DNA from: Euleptes europaea
Lineage: Eukaryota > Chordata > Lepidosauria > Squamata > Sphaerodactylidae
NCBI RefSeq assembly: GCF_029931775.1
Contig: NC_079321.1
Coordinates: forward strand, 6,107,001-6,171,000
Length of the DNA stretch: 64,000 nt
Reading direction: 5' to 3'
This document shows, piece after piece, positions 1 to 11,158 of this stretch (within the stretch, counting starts at the first letter, position 1; each line of letters opens with the position of its first letter). Below the pieces are notes generated by a model. The model made no database searches. It saw only the letters and a program-made list of their open reading frames with translations, and was not told the DNA's origin. The position numbers were made by a program, and so were the translations under genes.

Positions 1-383
1 CCATAATTCGGCTGGAACTTGCTGGCACTTCTCAACATCATCAGATTAAATCCCAGGCTGAGCATTAAGTAATCATACCAAAAGTGTTCGTGCTTGGCAT
101 ATAGCTTCAGGACAAATCTGGACATTCCTGTGCTTCTGCTTATAAGTCCATACAAGTGGCTAGTATTTGATAACATCCTTGATTCAATGTCTCATGTTCT
201 ATAGGAGCATTTAGAAACGGAAAAAAGCTTGAAGAAACATGATACGTTAGGTAAGCTATCTTTACTGAATGTAGTTTTATTGGGGTTTTTTTATAATTAT
301 TGAGATGTTAGCATAATGCATATTAAAATGAATGTGTGTACAACCATAGGCTGATGTAATGAGCTAATGGTTATGCATTAAGT
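1..383. other. Unique AT-rich intergenic DNA
   Basis: No gene, RNA or repeat recognised. It ends at the 5S-SINE target site. Confidence 0.5.
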
Positions 384-393
384 AGTAACTCCT

Positions 394-607
394 GTCCCCT
401 GACCTGGATGGTCCAGGCTAGCCCGATCTCATCTGATCTCGTGAGCTAAGCAGAGTCGGCCCTGGTCAGTGCTTAGATGGGAAACCCCCAAGGAAGTCCA
501 GGGTCATTACGGAGAAGAAGGCAATCTGTCTCTGCTCCTCTCTTGCCTTGAAAACCCCATGATTGGTTGCCCTGAGTCAGTTGCGACTTGACGGCACACA
601 ATTATTT
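394..607 (+). repeat. 5S-SINE, trimer unit 1
   Basis: The head follows vertebrate 5S rRNA (GATCTCATCTGATCTCGTGAGC, AAGCAGAGTCGGCCCTGGT, TTAGATGGGAAACC). The tail (GCAATCTGTC to CGACTTGACGGCAC) resembles a BovB 3' end. It is the most diverged of the three units. Confidence 0.85.
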
Positions 608-823
608 GCCCTGACCTGGATGGCCCAGGCTAGCCTGATCTCATCAGATCTCAGAAGCCAAGCAGGGTTGAACCTGCTTAGTACTTGGATGGTAAACCGC
701 CAAGGAAGTCCAGGGTTGCTACGCAGAGGCAGGCAACGGCAAACCACTTCTGTTCATCTCTTGACTTGAAAACCCTACGGGGTCGCAATAAGTCATTTGT
801 GACATGACAGCACTTAATTATTT
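608..823 (+). repeat. 5S-SINE, trimer unit 2
   Basis: A second 5S-derived SINE head to tail with the first, linked by an AATTATTT joint. The 5S internal-promoter region (AGCAGGG, TACTTGGATGG) is easy to see. Confidence 0.88.
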
Positions 824-1040
824 ATCCCTGACCTAGATAGCCCAGATGAGCCTAATTTCGTCAGATCTCAGAAGTTAAGCAGGGTCAGCCCTGGTCAGTG
901 CTTGGATGGGAGACCACTAAGGAAGTCCAGGGTTGCTATGCAGAGGCCGGCAGTGGCAAACCACCTCTGTTGGTCTCTTGCCTTGAAAGCCCTATGGGGT
1001 CACCATATGTCGGCTGTGACTTCACGGCACTTTCCACCCC
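824..1040 (+). repeat. 5S-SINE, trimer unit 3
   Basis: The third head-to-tail unit, again linked by AATTATTT. It ends CACGGCACTTTCCACC. The whole trimer is flanked by AGTAACTCCT at 384-393 and 1041-1050, a 10-bp target duplication. Confidence 0.88.
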
Positions 1041-1479
1041 AGTAACTCCTACAAAATTATCTGAAACATTCCCCCTGAAACAAGTAATTCACACGTTGAC
1101 AAATGTCAGAGAAGTGATTCTGGGGTGTTTCCCACACAATGGAACTGCACTGAGGAAAACATGCAAACTCTTGTGTAGATGGTTACATGATGACAACTGT
1201 AAACATGACTCTTGAGCTGAATCCCAGATCTCTGTTCAATCCAGGAGAATGCAGTGTCTTGAACTTCATTATTAGTTTGCTGCGGTTACTGCTGAATTAC
1301 AACTAATAATGAAGATTCATGTCGCACTGCCAGTGCTGATTTCTCCACGGCTGCCACCCCTCTGCATATCACACCTAATCCAATCATGCCTGCTAATGTC
1401 ATTTACCTGCTATTGACATTTGCCTGCTATTGACATTGGGTGTCCGAATTCACTCTTCTCTACTTAAGGATAGATAGAC

Positions 1480-1625
1480 TCACATTCTAGCTTTATCTGA
1501 AGAAGTGAGCCATAGCTCATGGAAGCGCATACCCTGGCAGAAATTTTGCTAGTCTTTAAGGTGTTACTGGACTCTTGTTCTTTTCTGTTGCTACAGACAG
1601 AAAAACACAGCTACCCATTGTGATC
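1480..1625 (+). mobile_element. HH element tail
   Basis: CTGAAGA at 1497 is followed by a GTGAGC/GCTCAT hairpin and GGAAGC, then the tail TAGTCTTTAAGGTGTTACTG, ACTCTTGTTC and CTACAGACAG. This is a common sauropsid retroelement end with a hammerhead-like fold. The exact class was not settled (Penelope-like is likely). Confidence 0.55.
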
Positions 1626-1704
1626 TTACCTAAGGGGTTTGCAAAAGCTCAGCGTTAGGCCAGGGATTCAGCAGCCTAGCAGGTTTACTGGGGCTCCCAC
1701 CCTA

Positions 1705-1800
1705 AAAACAAGATTTGAGTCCAGCAGCACCTTAGAGAACAACTAGATTTTCCGGGGTATGAGCTTTCGAGAGTCAAAGCTGCCTTCGTCAGAAGCAAGT
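1705..1800 (-). mobile_element. HH element tail, reverse copy
   Basis: On the minus strand CTGACGA (1792-1786), an imperfect hairpin, GAAA (1768-1765) and the tail CTAAGGTGCTGCTGGACTC. A second subfamily of the same tail, 80 bp from the first. Confidence 0.55.
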
Positions 1801-2136
1801 AAGAATGGAGATCTCTGAGTCCTTAGATCCAAGCAGAAGGGGGGAGGGGTGTAGGTGTCTCGAGTGCTCTTGGACTCAAAACTTGCTCTTTGACTGCAGA
1901 CTGACCCGGCTGCCCACCTGGAACTCTGAAAAGAGCAGCTGAGATTTGGGGCATTTATTATGCTCTTTCTTTCAAGGCCTCCAGAGGGTGCTGTGGCTAC
2001 ACAAAAGCCTAATGGAAAACTCAGGATTCACTCCGAAGGAAATGGGATTTGGAATAATGTGCTGCCTCTAGTCTCTTGGCAGATGTGCCGGTAAGAGAGG
2101 GAAAGCGATAAATGTTGCAAAAGACATAATGCATGT

Positions 2137-2650
2137 GAAGTGCTGTCAAGTTGCTTCCGACTCATGGCGACCCTATGAGAGAGCCAGCGTGGTGTAGTTG
2201 TTAAGAGCGGTGGTTTGGAACAGTGGACTCTGATCTGGAGAACCGGGTTTGATTCCCCGCTTCTCCGCATGAGCGGCGGACTCTAATCTGGTGAACTGGA
2301 TTTGTTTCTCCACTCCTACACATGAAGCCAGCTGGGTGACCTTGGGCTAGTCACTCTCTCAGCCCCACCTACCTCACAGGGTGTCTGTTGTGGGAAGGGG
2401 AAGGGAAGGTGATTGTAAGCCGGTTTGAGTCTCCCTTAAGTGGTAGAGAAAGTTGCCATATAAAAACCAACTCTTCTTCAATGTCCTCTAAAACGTCCTA
2501 TCCTTAACAGCCTTGCTCAGGTCTTGCAGACTCAGGCTTCCTTTATAGAGTCAATCCATCTCTTGTTGGTCTTCCTCTTTTCCTGCTGCATTCGACTTTT
2601 CCTAGCATGGTTGTCTTTTCCAGTGTCTCTCGTCATCTCATGATGTGACC
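2137..2650 (-). mobile_element. BovB LINE 3' end, split by SINE-B
   Basis: The terminal part (2137-2180) and RT C-terminal/3' part (2482-2650) match the copy at 57060. A complete SINE-B sits between them, so the SINE is younger. Confidence 0.75.
2181..2480 (+). repeat. SINE-B
   Basis: tRNA-like head (GTGGTGTAGTTGTTAAGAGC, B-box GGTTTGATTCC), CORE-like middle (AGCTGGGTGACCTTGGGCTA), end near ATAAAAACCAACTCTTC. Inserted into BovB. Confidence 0.85.
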
Positions 2651-3893
2651 CTATGATGAGACAATCCAAAATGAAAAAAAGAGGCATAACAGACGTGTAC
2701 AAAAATCACTCCAGAAGAAAACCTTTGTTTAACATTATATGAATGTGCTCCACAAACAATTGGGAGAGGAACTTTTAAGTCAGGTACTGCAGTTCATGCA
2801 GGTTATGGGTAGAACCTGCCTTGCCTTTTTGTTTCGTAAATGAATACCGGTCCATTGACAGAAGAAGAAGTGGGTGCTTGCCATACTGAGTAAATCGACA
2901 CCCTGATGATCTATATTCTTGCTCCACTTGAAATCTAGTTGCTTTGGAGACTTCTTGGCCTGAAGCCCCCAGGAATTAAGACAGTCAGGGTACATTTTAG
3001 TCTCCTGACTAATGTTAAGCAGGCCTAGACATAGGGTTGCCAACCTCCAGCTGGTGGCTGGAGATCTCCTGCTGTTACACCTGATCTCCAGGCGACAGAG
3101 ATCAGTTCCCCTGGATAAATGGTCTGCTTTGGAAGGCGATCTCTAGCATTAGACCCATTAAAAGTAGAATATTACATTGGGCACGCATACACGCTAAGCT
3201 TTCTAGCGCTCCTGTTGTTGACCATTTCATTGCTGCTCGTCATTCTGAAAATGACCTTCGCTTCTTTGTCATTTGACATTTGAAAGGAAAACGCTTTGAT
3301 AAAAGAAATACAGAAAAAAAATTAAGACAGAAAGAGGCTTTTTTCATTCACGTTTTTGATTCAGTTAAACCTAAGGGTTTGAATCTTGAAAACGACCTTT
3401 CTTGTTTCATATAATTTAAATAGTATACGGTAGTTGTTAGTGTCAGTAGGTTCCCCTTAGGTAGAGTATATACGGTAACTTAGAGAGAAGAAGCACTTGG
3501 TGAGTTATGTGCAAACACCTGATTTGTATTTAACTGAGAACAAGAAGGAATAGTTTATACTATACTTGTATCCCATTGGGAACTGGTTATATTGTTGCTG
3601 TAGAAGATTGAATTAAAACAGACTACTTTCTTATGTAATTTATTTACTACAAAATGGATGTATGTATTTTTTTTACAATATTTATAATACTTGATGTTGG
3701 TGCTAAATTATATTGGTATTTTAAAAAATAATGTATTTAAATATAGGACATATTATGGGGCTGAAGAAAAGAATGTGAAACGGCCGTCCCCCATTTTTTG
3801 GATTTATACCTGCCATTGGATATCCTAAAGAGACTGGTTATTATTGAAATCCAGAAGAGGACTTTTGCATCCTACTTTGCACCAAAGGAATTG
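2651..3893. other. Intergenic DNA, no gene seen
   Basis: Mostly unique, AT-rich after 3150. It contains only a family H end fragment (3024-3150). Short ORFs here have no recognisable homology. Confidence 0.5.
3024..3150 (+). repeat. Family H fragment
   Basis: Starts AGGGTTGCCAACCTCCAG and runs through the TGATCTCCAGGCGACAGAG block, then loses similarity. Confidence 0.65.
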
Positions 3894-3901
3894 CTTTACA
3901 C

Positions 3902-4787
3902 CAGGGGTGGGGAACCTTTTTCCTGCCAAGGGCCATTTGCACATTTATAAAATCATTCGGGGGCCATAACCAGGTGTAGATCTCCCGGTGGGGGGGGGGA
4001 AGAGGCTAGGGTTGCCAGGTCTCCAGCCACCACCTGGAGGTTGGCAACCCCAGGGGAGGCCACGCAGACAAGGCCTGCAGGGCGCCCCCACTCCCCCCTC
4101 TCAGGCGGGAGGGCAGCCAGTGGTGGGGCCCAGCAAACAGCCTGCAGTCGATCGGCGAGGGAGGAAGGAAAACAGAGAAAGAGGAAAAGGGAGGGAGGGA
4201 GAAAGAGAAAGGGAGAAAGAAATGGAGAGAGGGGGAGAAAGAAAGAAAAGGACGGAGGCACACACTGGTGCACGCCAGCCCGCGCAACCAGGCCCCAGCT
4301 CCCCACCTCCCCCGCCTACACACACCCATACCCTGTGGCACATGGAGCCCCGAGCGATTAGGCCCCAGTCTCCATGCCCTCCCCCCCCCGAGTCCATAAA
4401 AGGCCCCCCTGAAACCCAATCGGCTCCTGCATGCCTGCTCTGCCGCCGGGAGCCGCCAGCCTCTCCCCTCCCACTGCTGCTCAACAGCCGACAGGCAGCG
4501 AGAGGGGCTTACAATGTGCCGCGGGGTTCCTGCACGCCGCGGCTGTAGGGGGCAGCCTTAGGGGAAGCATCCCTCCCCCTCCCCTCTCGCCGACCAACAG
4601 CCGACAGTCGGCGAGAGGAGGTCCAAAGGGCACTGCAGCGCCCCTGTAAGCCGCAGCCCCAGGAACACCCTCGGGGAGGACTGCCCTGCGCCCCGCCTCC
4701 ATGGCAGGGCCCCGGAGCTCCCGAGGGCCACAAAAAATGTCCTCGGGGGCCACATACGGCCCCCGGGCCTGAGGTTCCCCATCCCTG
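3902..4787 (-). mobile_element. Non-autonomous hAT, 886 bp, with 8-bp target duplication
   Basis: Ends CAGGGGTGGGGAACC and GGTTCCCCATCCCTG are inverted repeats, flanked by CTTTACAC at 3894-3901 and 4788-4795. The interior is a GC-rich filler with a purine tract (about 4155-4260) and a family H-like palindrome (about 4006-4052). No transposase frame. It is the same family as 13717-14601, opposite orientation. ORFs inside are composition artefacts. Confidence 0.88.
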
Positions 4788-4994
4788 CTTTACACTTACC
4801 TTGTATTCTTGTGTATATATTTAGCAACGTAGTGGTTAAGATTTCATGTTCTACACCTGTCCTTGTCTTTTTCATCATTGTCACTTATTATACCATTGCT
4901 ATTTTGTATCCTGTCTATGTGCTTTTTTGTACCCATTCTCCCGTGCTAATTTCCAAACCTTGCGGTATAGGCACGGAGGTGCCCTTATTTTTTG

Positions 4995-5184
4995 ACTTGC
5001 TAACCTCCAGGTACTAGCAGGAGATCTCCTGCTATTACAACCGATCTCCAGCAGATAGAGATCCATTCCCCTGGAGAAAATGGCCGCTTTGGCAATTGGA
5101 CTCTATGGCATTGAAGTCCCTGCCCACCTCAGACTCCGCCCCAAAAAACTCCCGCTGGTGGCAAAGAGGGACCTGGCAACCCTA
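4995..5184 (+). repeat. Family H element
   Basis: Runs from GCTAACCTCCAGGTACTAGC to GGACCTGGCAACCCT, including the GAAAATGGCCGCTTTGGCAA block. Confidence 0.75.
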
Positions 5185-5402
5185 CCAGCAAGGCTTCTGA
5201 TTGACTATGGGAGATTTGATTGGCTATATAGATTTTTTAAGTGTTGTTTTGGCAGCAGCAGCCACCACAGCATGAAGATCTGCACTGTGTTACTGAAGCT
5301 AAGCTGTGGCAGCCATTTTGTGGCTGGTTCCGCCTCCTGTGGCAGCCATTTTGTTGCTGTGCCCACCATGCTGTGTCAGAATGTTTTAACTGAGGATTTC
5401 TG
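5185..5402 (-). mobile_element. hAT fragment (GGGGTCCCC family)
   Basis: Shares TTTGGCAGCAGC and GGCAGCCATTTTGTGGCTG blocks with the more complete copy at 61866-62160. The ends are eroded. Confidence 0.45.
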
Positions 5403-6387
5403 AGGGATACTTCTGGCTTCTCTAGAAGTGGAGAAAGAGTTTCATCTCTTTTTTAAAAAAATGGTCCTTTTCTATTTGTCCAAGGGTTCAGAACATCTTC
5501 TGGAACTTGCTTGGATATTTACGTACATTATGTTCCCCTTTGCAGATTTAAGGGCCTGCCGGAAAAACTCGAGAGGAACAGCATATGCTGTTATATGATT
5601 GTTCAAATAACGTCTTTATTTAACTGGAGAATTAAATGCTGTTCGATCATTCCAGTATAAGCACGCTTAATCTTTCCCCCTCTCATTTGTCTAAACCGAG
5701 CGAATAAAAACGCCAAACGGATTTGCAGACTCACCCCCAATTATCCCTCTTCTTGAACTCAACCCGCAATCTCATCCTAGCAGCCTCTGGCTCCATTTAA
5801 CTCCCAGGATCATTTCTGTTTGCCCAGTCTCTATTTGCCCATCTTCAGTTTCCCATCTTTATTTCCAAGGCAAACAGATGAATTTATTTTGAGTAATATC
5901 CTGAGCGTTGCTCGATAAGTAGATCTTTATTACCCCTGTGTTTTCACTAGGTTTGATCGCTTTGGATATCCACAGAAACATAACAGTTGGTAAGAGAGAG
6001 CAGTGCAGACCGGGAAAGCTGTTCAGATTTCACGCCTGCCTTATGTCAGATGCAAATGTTGTTCGTTGGCTGTGTTGGGTCTCCTCGTGTGTTTGAAGGG
6101 AGGGAGTTCAGATGCCTCTTTCCTTGGAGGGAGACAACAGCCATCTGGGTTAGTATTTATATCAGAGCAACGAGCCCCTAAAAATGAGTCCTTAATTAAT
6201 AGTAAGCGCTCTGTAAAATGCGCAGTGCAGAATTTGTTAACTGAGAAGTTGTTCTGCCAGTTTCTCACCTTTTGTAAAGGAGATGAATAAAGAAAGGTGT
6301 TTTTTTTTTAATGGATACAGGGAGGCAGCTTGAATAAGTGATCGCATTTGATTAGCGCCTCCATTTTCTTCTTCTTAGACACTAACC
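5403..6387. other. Intergenic DNA, no feature seen
   Basis: Unique-looking sequence. No coding, RNA or repeat signal was recognised. Confidence 0.5.
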
Positions 6388-6570
6388 CAGGGATGTCAAA
6401 CATAAGGCCCATGGGCCACATCCTGCCCCTTGAGAGCTCTTATCCAGCCCGCAAGCCAGCTGAGGCAGCTATCCCCCTTTCTCGATCTGGGCTGGTGAGG
6501 CATTGCCCGGCCCGACCAAGTGGCATTTATGTCATATCCGGCCCTCGTAAAAAGTGAGTTTGACACCCCT
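6388..6570 (-). mobile_element. hAT MITE (GTGTCAAAC family)
   Basis: Starts CAGGGATGTCAAAC and ends GTTTGACACCCCT, with the GGCCCGACCAAGTGGCATTT interior shared by 32255, 44785, 48314 and 51470. The target duplication is not clear. Confidence 0.75.
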
Positions 6571-6634
6571 TCTCCAACAATTTCTGCAGATACAGAGTCA
6601 CCAGAACTATCTGTTAATAATGTGACATTCGAGT

Positions 6635-6687
6635 CTGGAAGCACCTTAGAGACCGAGAAGATTTTCCAGGTGTGAGCTTTCGGGAGT
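6635..6687 (-). mobile_element. HH element tail fragment
   Basis: Reads CTCCCGAAAGCTCACACCTG and TCTCTAAGGTGCTTCCAGAC on the minus strand. Confidence 0.5.
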
Positions 6688-6900
6688 CATAAGAACATAA
6701 GAAAAGTCCAGCAGCCTGTTCACACAGTGGCCAACCAGGTGCCTCTAGGAAGCCCACAAACAAGGGGACTGCAGCAGCATTCTCCTGCCTGTGTTCCAAA
6801 GCACCTAGTATAATAGGCATGCTCCTCTGATCCTGGAGAGAATAGGGATGCAGCATGACTAGTATCCATTTGGACTAGTAGTCATGGATAGCTCCATCCT
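6688..6900 (-). repeat. L3-type LINE 3' end
   Basis: Starts with ATAAGAACATAAGAAAAG, the reverse of the TTCTTATG terminal repeat, and runs into the GGATGCAGCATGACTAGTAT block. Confidence 0.8.
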
Positions 6901-6902
6901 CC

Positions 6903-7042
6903 ATAAGAACATAAGAAAGGCCATGCTGGATCAGACCAAGGCCCATCAAGTCCAGCAGTCTGTTCATACAGTGGCCATCCAGGTGCCTCTAGGAAGCCCA
7001 CAAACAAGACGACTGCAGCAGCATTATCCTGCCTGTGTTCCA
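6903..7042 (-). repeat. L3-type LINE 3' end, second copy
   Basis: Starts again with ATAAGAACATAAGAAAGGCC just after the first copy, and ends at CTGCCTGTGTTCCAC. Confidence 0.8.
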
Positions 7043-7145
7043 CATCTGATGAAGGGAGCTTTGACTCTCGAAAGCTCATACCTGGAAAATCTTCTCAGCC
7101 CCTAAGGCGCTTCCGGACTCAAATCTAGGTGTTCTATTGCAGACC
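7043..7145 (+). mobile_element. HH element tail with hammerhead-like core
   Basis: CTGATGA (7046-7052), a GGGAG/CTCTC hairpin, GAAA (7070-7073), then AGCTCATACCTGG and the family tail to CAGACCAACACAGC. It is the best-preserved core in the window. Confidence 0.6.
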
Positions 7146-7740
7146 AACACAGCTATTTCCTGAAGTCATTAATAATGTGCTCTTTTTTTTTACATCTAGG
7201 GGTTTCTTCCTCTGGGGCTCCCTTTAAATATCCAGGATGAGTGGGGGATTCTCCGTTGCCAGGATGCGGGCTGTTTGCTGATAAAGAGGTACGCCAAGAT
7301 CTCTCCCCAATGCCACGATTAAAAGGAACGGCAGAAATGTAACATAGTTCTCGGGAGTCTGCCAGTGGTTCCGAAATAGCAGATTCATGTCCAATTTATA
7401 TACTAAGGCAGCATGATTCAGAACACAGCGAAGGCTCACCTAGGACAGCTGGAAAGCTGTAGATTATAGGGTTGGATCCTAATTTGTTCAGAGACGTGAA
7501 CACAAACGGATGGTGCGAGAGGCTGGTTTGAAACGGAATCCGCTGTTTGTCTTTCAGGGCTTGTCTCCTGTGGACGCATGCCAGGCTGTTGTCCAGGATA
7601 TCCTCCCAACGAACAGGAAAGGAAAAGATGTTTGAGCTCAGCATAATAGCCTTGAATATGAAGCTACAGCCCAGATCAGGTTCCGAAACGATCAAGGATG
7701 TGATAATGGTGCAGTTCACTTGCCAACAGGTCTTTTAAAC
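7146..7740. other. Intergenic DNA, no gene seen
   Basis: Overlapping short ORFs on both strands show no homology. No repeat recognised. Confidence 0.45.
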
Positions 7741-8036
7741 ATGGTGAGCCAGTGCAGTTTAGTGGTTAAGAGCGGTGAACTCTAATCTGGAGAACCGGGT
7801 TTGATTCCCCACTCCTCCACATGAGTGGCGGAGTCTAATCTGGTGAACCGGGTTGGTTTCCCCCCCTCCTACACTTGAAGCCAGCTGGGTAACCTTGGGC
7901 TAGTCACACTCTCTCAGCCCCACCTACCTCACAGGGTGTCTGTTGTGGGGAGGGGAAAGGAAGGTGATTGTAAACTGGTTTGGTTCTCCCTTAAGTGGTA
8001 GAGAAAGTCGGCATATAAAAACCAGCTCTTCTTCTA
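7741..8036 (+). repeat. SINE-B
   Basis: Complete copy from TTAGTGGTTAAGAGCGGTG to the TATAAAAACCAGCTCTTCTTC end. Confidence 0.88.
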
Positions 8037-8644
8037 TGTAATTGATCTTTGATTTATTCAAGGTTTATGCATTTTTAATGATAATTCCCAGAGAAGGATG
8101 CGTGGGCAAGTGGAGGTTTTGCAGGGGGTGGAAAGGAGGGTGTCAGGGGGTTCCTGGTGGTGGGCAGATGGCCCCCCGGGACTGTATGCCCAGGGCCCTC
8201 CAAAACCTGGAACCAGCTCCTCTCCATATTGCTTTATGACACGCCGTTCACACGTGCATTCTTGTGTTAGGGAGAAGTTGGAGCTGCTTCGTCGATGGCA
8301 TTTCCATACTGGGTCTGGGCTCAAGGGAAGGACTCTGTAGAGCAACTGACACACCAGCCGTGAAGGAATCAATGGAAGAATTTGGCTTACTTTCTGATTT
8401 TCTCTCAACCTCTGGGAGTTACATTCCAGTGTAAAGCGGGTGTAGGTGTATATTCTGAGATTTCCCCCTCAGGCAGACCTCGACCAAGTTTTCTTTCTCT
8501 AGGAACCAGCCCCCAAAAATTCACAGCCAGACTCATTTTTCCCCATTCAGGGCATCATATTTTAATGCCAAGTTTTCTAATTATTGCTAACACAGAACAT
8601 AATTCAAACCTCTTCATTGTTACTCACAATCATAATTTTATTCA
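8037..8644. other. Intergenic DNA, no gene seen
   Basis: Short overlapping ORFs only. No recognisable repeat. Confidence 0.45.
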
Positions 8645-8865
8645 CATTGAACACATGAAGCTGCCTTCTACTGAATCAGACCCTTGGTCCATCATAGTCA
8701 ATATTGTCTACTCAGACCAGCAGCGGCTCTCCAGGGTCTCAGGTAGAGGTCTTTCACATCACCTACTTGCCTCATCTCTTTAACTGGAGATGCCGGGGAT
8801 TGAATCTGGGACCTTCTGCATGCTAAGCAGAGGCTCTACCACTGAGCCACTGCACCTTCCCAATG
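8645..8865 (-). repeat. SINE-C
   Basis: Reverse copy from the ACACATGAAGCTGCCTTCTA end to the tRNA-like head at CCACTGAGCCACTGC. Confidence 0.88.
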
Positions 8866-10099
8866 CTTGTGACAGAAGCGTTGTAGTATGTAAATAAATA
8901 TGGGATAACCCACCCACAACTTTTAAAAGCTCCATTTAATTGAATGATTAGGAAATGAATTCATCCGCTGCCTCTGAGCTGTGTGGTGACAGAAATCCTA
9001 AAACATGCTCCGGCTCAGAAGCGCTACCTAGAGGGTCTGGGACCCTTAATTACATTACAGTAAAGGTATTCACTTCCATTCCACATTGTACCATCCTGGC
9101 AGACTTAATCTCTTTTGGACAAAGGACGATCCAGTTTGGACCAGATCCAATATGGCTTTCTGTCAGACTTCAGTACCTCGTTGCATCTCAGTAATAATAA
9201 ACTTTGCTCCAGACGTTGCAGAGAGTTTAAAAGTTTTATTAAGAAAGCAAACGGGTTCAGAACGTCTATACAACTTAAGGTCAGAATGCCAATGGGGAGG
9301 ATACAGGCTATCTATATAGAGAACACACACTAGAATTGGCTACACGTAATCTTTGAAATGCAAAACATCAGGGTTCTTTCAAGCTTCAAGAGGTGCCAGG
9401 CTTCTGGCAGAATTGACACCTTTAGAACAGATAGTTGCTTTACAATAGGAAGGCTTTGAAGTGGAAGTGTTACTGCCTCCGGCCTTCGTCCCCCCTTCCC
9501 AAACTGAAGAGAACTTTCCCACGAGACGGGGCGGGAGGGGGGGGGGGAGAACACAGAGCTTGCTATCCAGGGCCCGACTGGGTGCCCTCGCTGACACTTT
9601 CCTTATGTTCAGAGGCATTACCAGGTGCCTGATGGAGGTGGGACTATGTGGGATATAGCTCTGATTGGTAAACATAGCCTCTGACATCAGAGATAGGGAT
9701 TTGCATGGGAGTGGAGAAATCTGTTTGTCATTCTTAGAAAGGAGTCCGGCTGACTTTCAATGCCATTTAGCATAAATACGGTATGGGGACATTTGGGATT
9801 TCCCCGTCAGTTTTCAGTCTTCAAGTAGAAACTGGGTCCACAGGAAGTTGGGTAGGGTGTTAAGGACTCCGACTTCTTGTTACCACAAGGAACTCTGCAC
9901 AAGCTCAGAGGAACCAGCTTCAGCATAGATAACGTGTTTTGCTTAGTTACTGTTAACTGTATTGCTTTTCATTTGAATAACAGAATTGTTCCACCAGGCC
10001 TATGGTTGAGGTCAGGTACGGGTTTACTATAAACGCTGGCCTCCCTACTTTACCCACCGTTGCGGAATAACCGCCTACAGGCCAAACTCTGGCCTTATA
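8866..10099. other. Unclassified intergenic DNA
   Basis: No gene. The stretch from about 9060 to 9830 has a texture unlike its neighbours (many short ORFs, G-run at 9541), which could be an unrecognised repeat. No ends, target duplication or protein homology support a class. Confidence 0.35.
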
Positions 10100-10275
10100 T
10101 GACAACTCTGTGCGCCATTTGTAGTTCTGATTTTAATACGTTAGACCGGTTTTAATTTATTGTTTTATGTGATTTTATAGTTCTATTGTATTTTGATCGT
10201 TTATGCGAGCCGCTCTGAGCCCGGCCTGCCAGGGTAGAGCGGGTTATAAGAATGAAAAAATAAATAAATAACTCC
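10100..10275 (+). mobile_element. LINE 3' end (L2-like)
   Basis: Carries the GCGAGCCGCTCTGAGCCCGG and GGTAGAGCGGGTTATAAG block and an AAATAAATAA tail typical of L2/CR1-group LINE ends in squamates. Confidence 0.6.
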
Positions 10276-10560
10276 GTGCAGTTGTTGCTGTGTGTTTTAT
10301 CTGTATTTGGTTTGCCTTTCTTCCCACCCCCTTTTGAATCCCTTTCTCCCACCCTTTCCCTTTGTTTCTCTCTTTTACAGTAAACCTTTCTATAAAGACT
10401 TGGGGGGGGGGGTGCTTCACTTAGTCCCATCTATATCTCTATTTCTCTTAATCTCTTCCCCGTGTTCTAGACTGCATGGGTGCTACCAGGTTGGCAATAA
10501 GTTATTTTGTTGTTCTAGTACTGCGCTGGAAGACTACCTTCTCAGCTGGTCAGTCTAGAG

Positions 10561-10754
10561 CAAAGCTCCTTAAACTGTGGGTCACGACCCCATATGGGGT
10601 CACGTAACTGAATGTGGGGGTCGTGGAAAATTTGGCAATAAAAAATAGGTATACAAATCAAACATTTACTGATATATATACCTATATACCCAGGGTCATA
10701 TAAAAATTTCTTGGGGGAAAAGGAGTCAGAGTGGAAGAAGTTTAAGAAGCCCTG
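10561..10754 (+). mobile_element. hAT MITE with 8-bp target duplication
   Basis: Ends CAAAGCTCCTTAAACTG and GTTTAAGAAGCCCTG, flanked by GTCTAGAG at 10553-10560 and 10755-10762. 194 bp, no coding content. Confidence 0.85.
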
Positions 10755-10975
10755 GTCTAGAGGTTCTCAGGGGGTCCTGAGTGGTGGTGGCGGCGGGTTA
10801 CCAGGGTACTTTCTAGGGAACTCTCGGTCTAAGGGAGTTCCCCAGCAAAGAAAGGCACCATTTCCCCCTTCCTGCTGTAACAGGTATAAAGTTACATTTA
10901 CATACAAACCAGCAATGTCAAGAACTTCGGGTGCAATTATTTTTAAAAGGGACCCATACATGCCCTGCCCTGGGT

Positions 10976-11158
10976 GGAAAAGGCCATCAAGTTGCAGCTG
11001 ACTTGTGGGTGACCCTGGAAGTTTTTCAAAGCAAGAGACGAACAGAGATGGTTTGCCATTGCCTGCCTTTGAGTAGAGACCCTGGACTTCTTTGGTGGTC
11101 TCCCATCCAAATACTGGCCAGAGCCGACCCCGTTTAGCTTCAGATCTGATAAAATAAA
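10976..11158 (-). repeat. 5S-SINE
   Basis: Reverse copy: the BovB-type tail (AAGTTGCAGCTGACTTGTGG) comes first, then TGGTCTCCCATCCAAATACT and the 5S-like head, truncated. Confidence 0.8.

Noticed and set aside
394-1040. Possible true 5S rRNA genes
   Set aside because: The 5S-like part is diverged and joined to a BovB-type tail in every copy, so these are SINEs, not 5S genes.
3953-4753. Many overlapping ORFs of 70-186 codons on both strands
   Set aside because: They come from the GC-rich and purine-rich filler of a non-autonomous hAT element. Frames are open on all strands because of composition.
9060-9830. Possible solo LTR or other retroviral fossil
   Set aside because: No paired ends, target duplication or protein similarity was found, so no such call is made.
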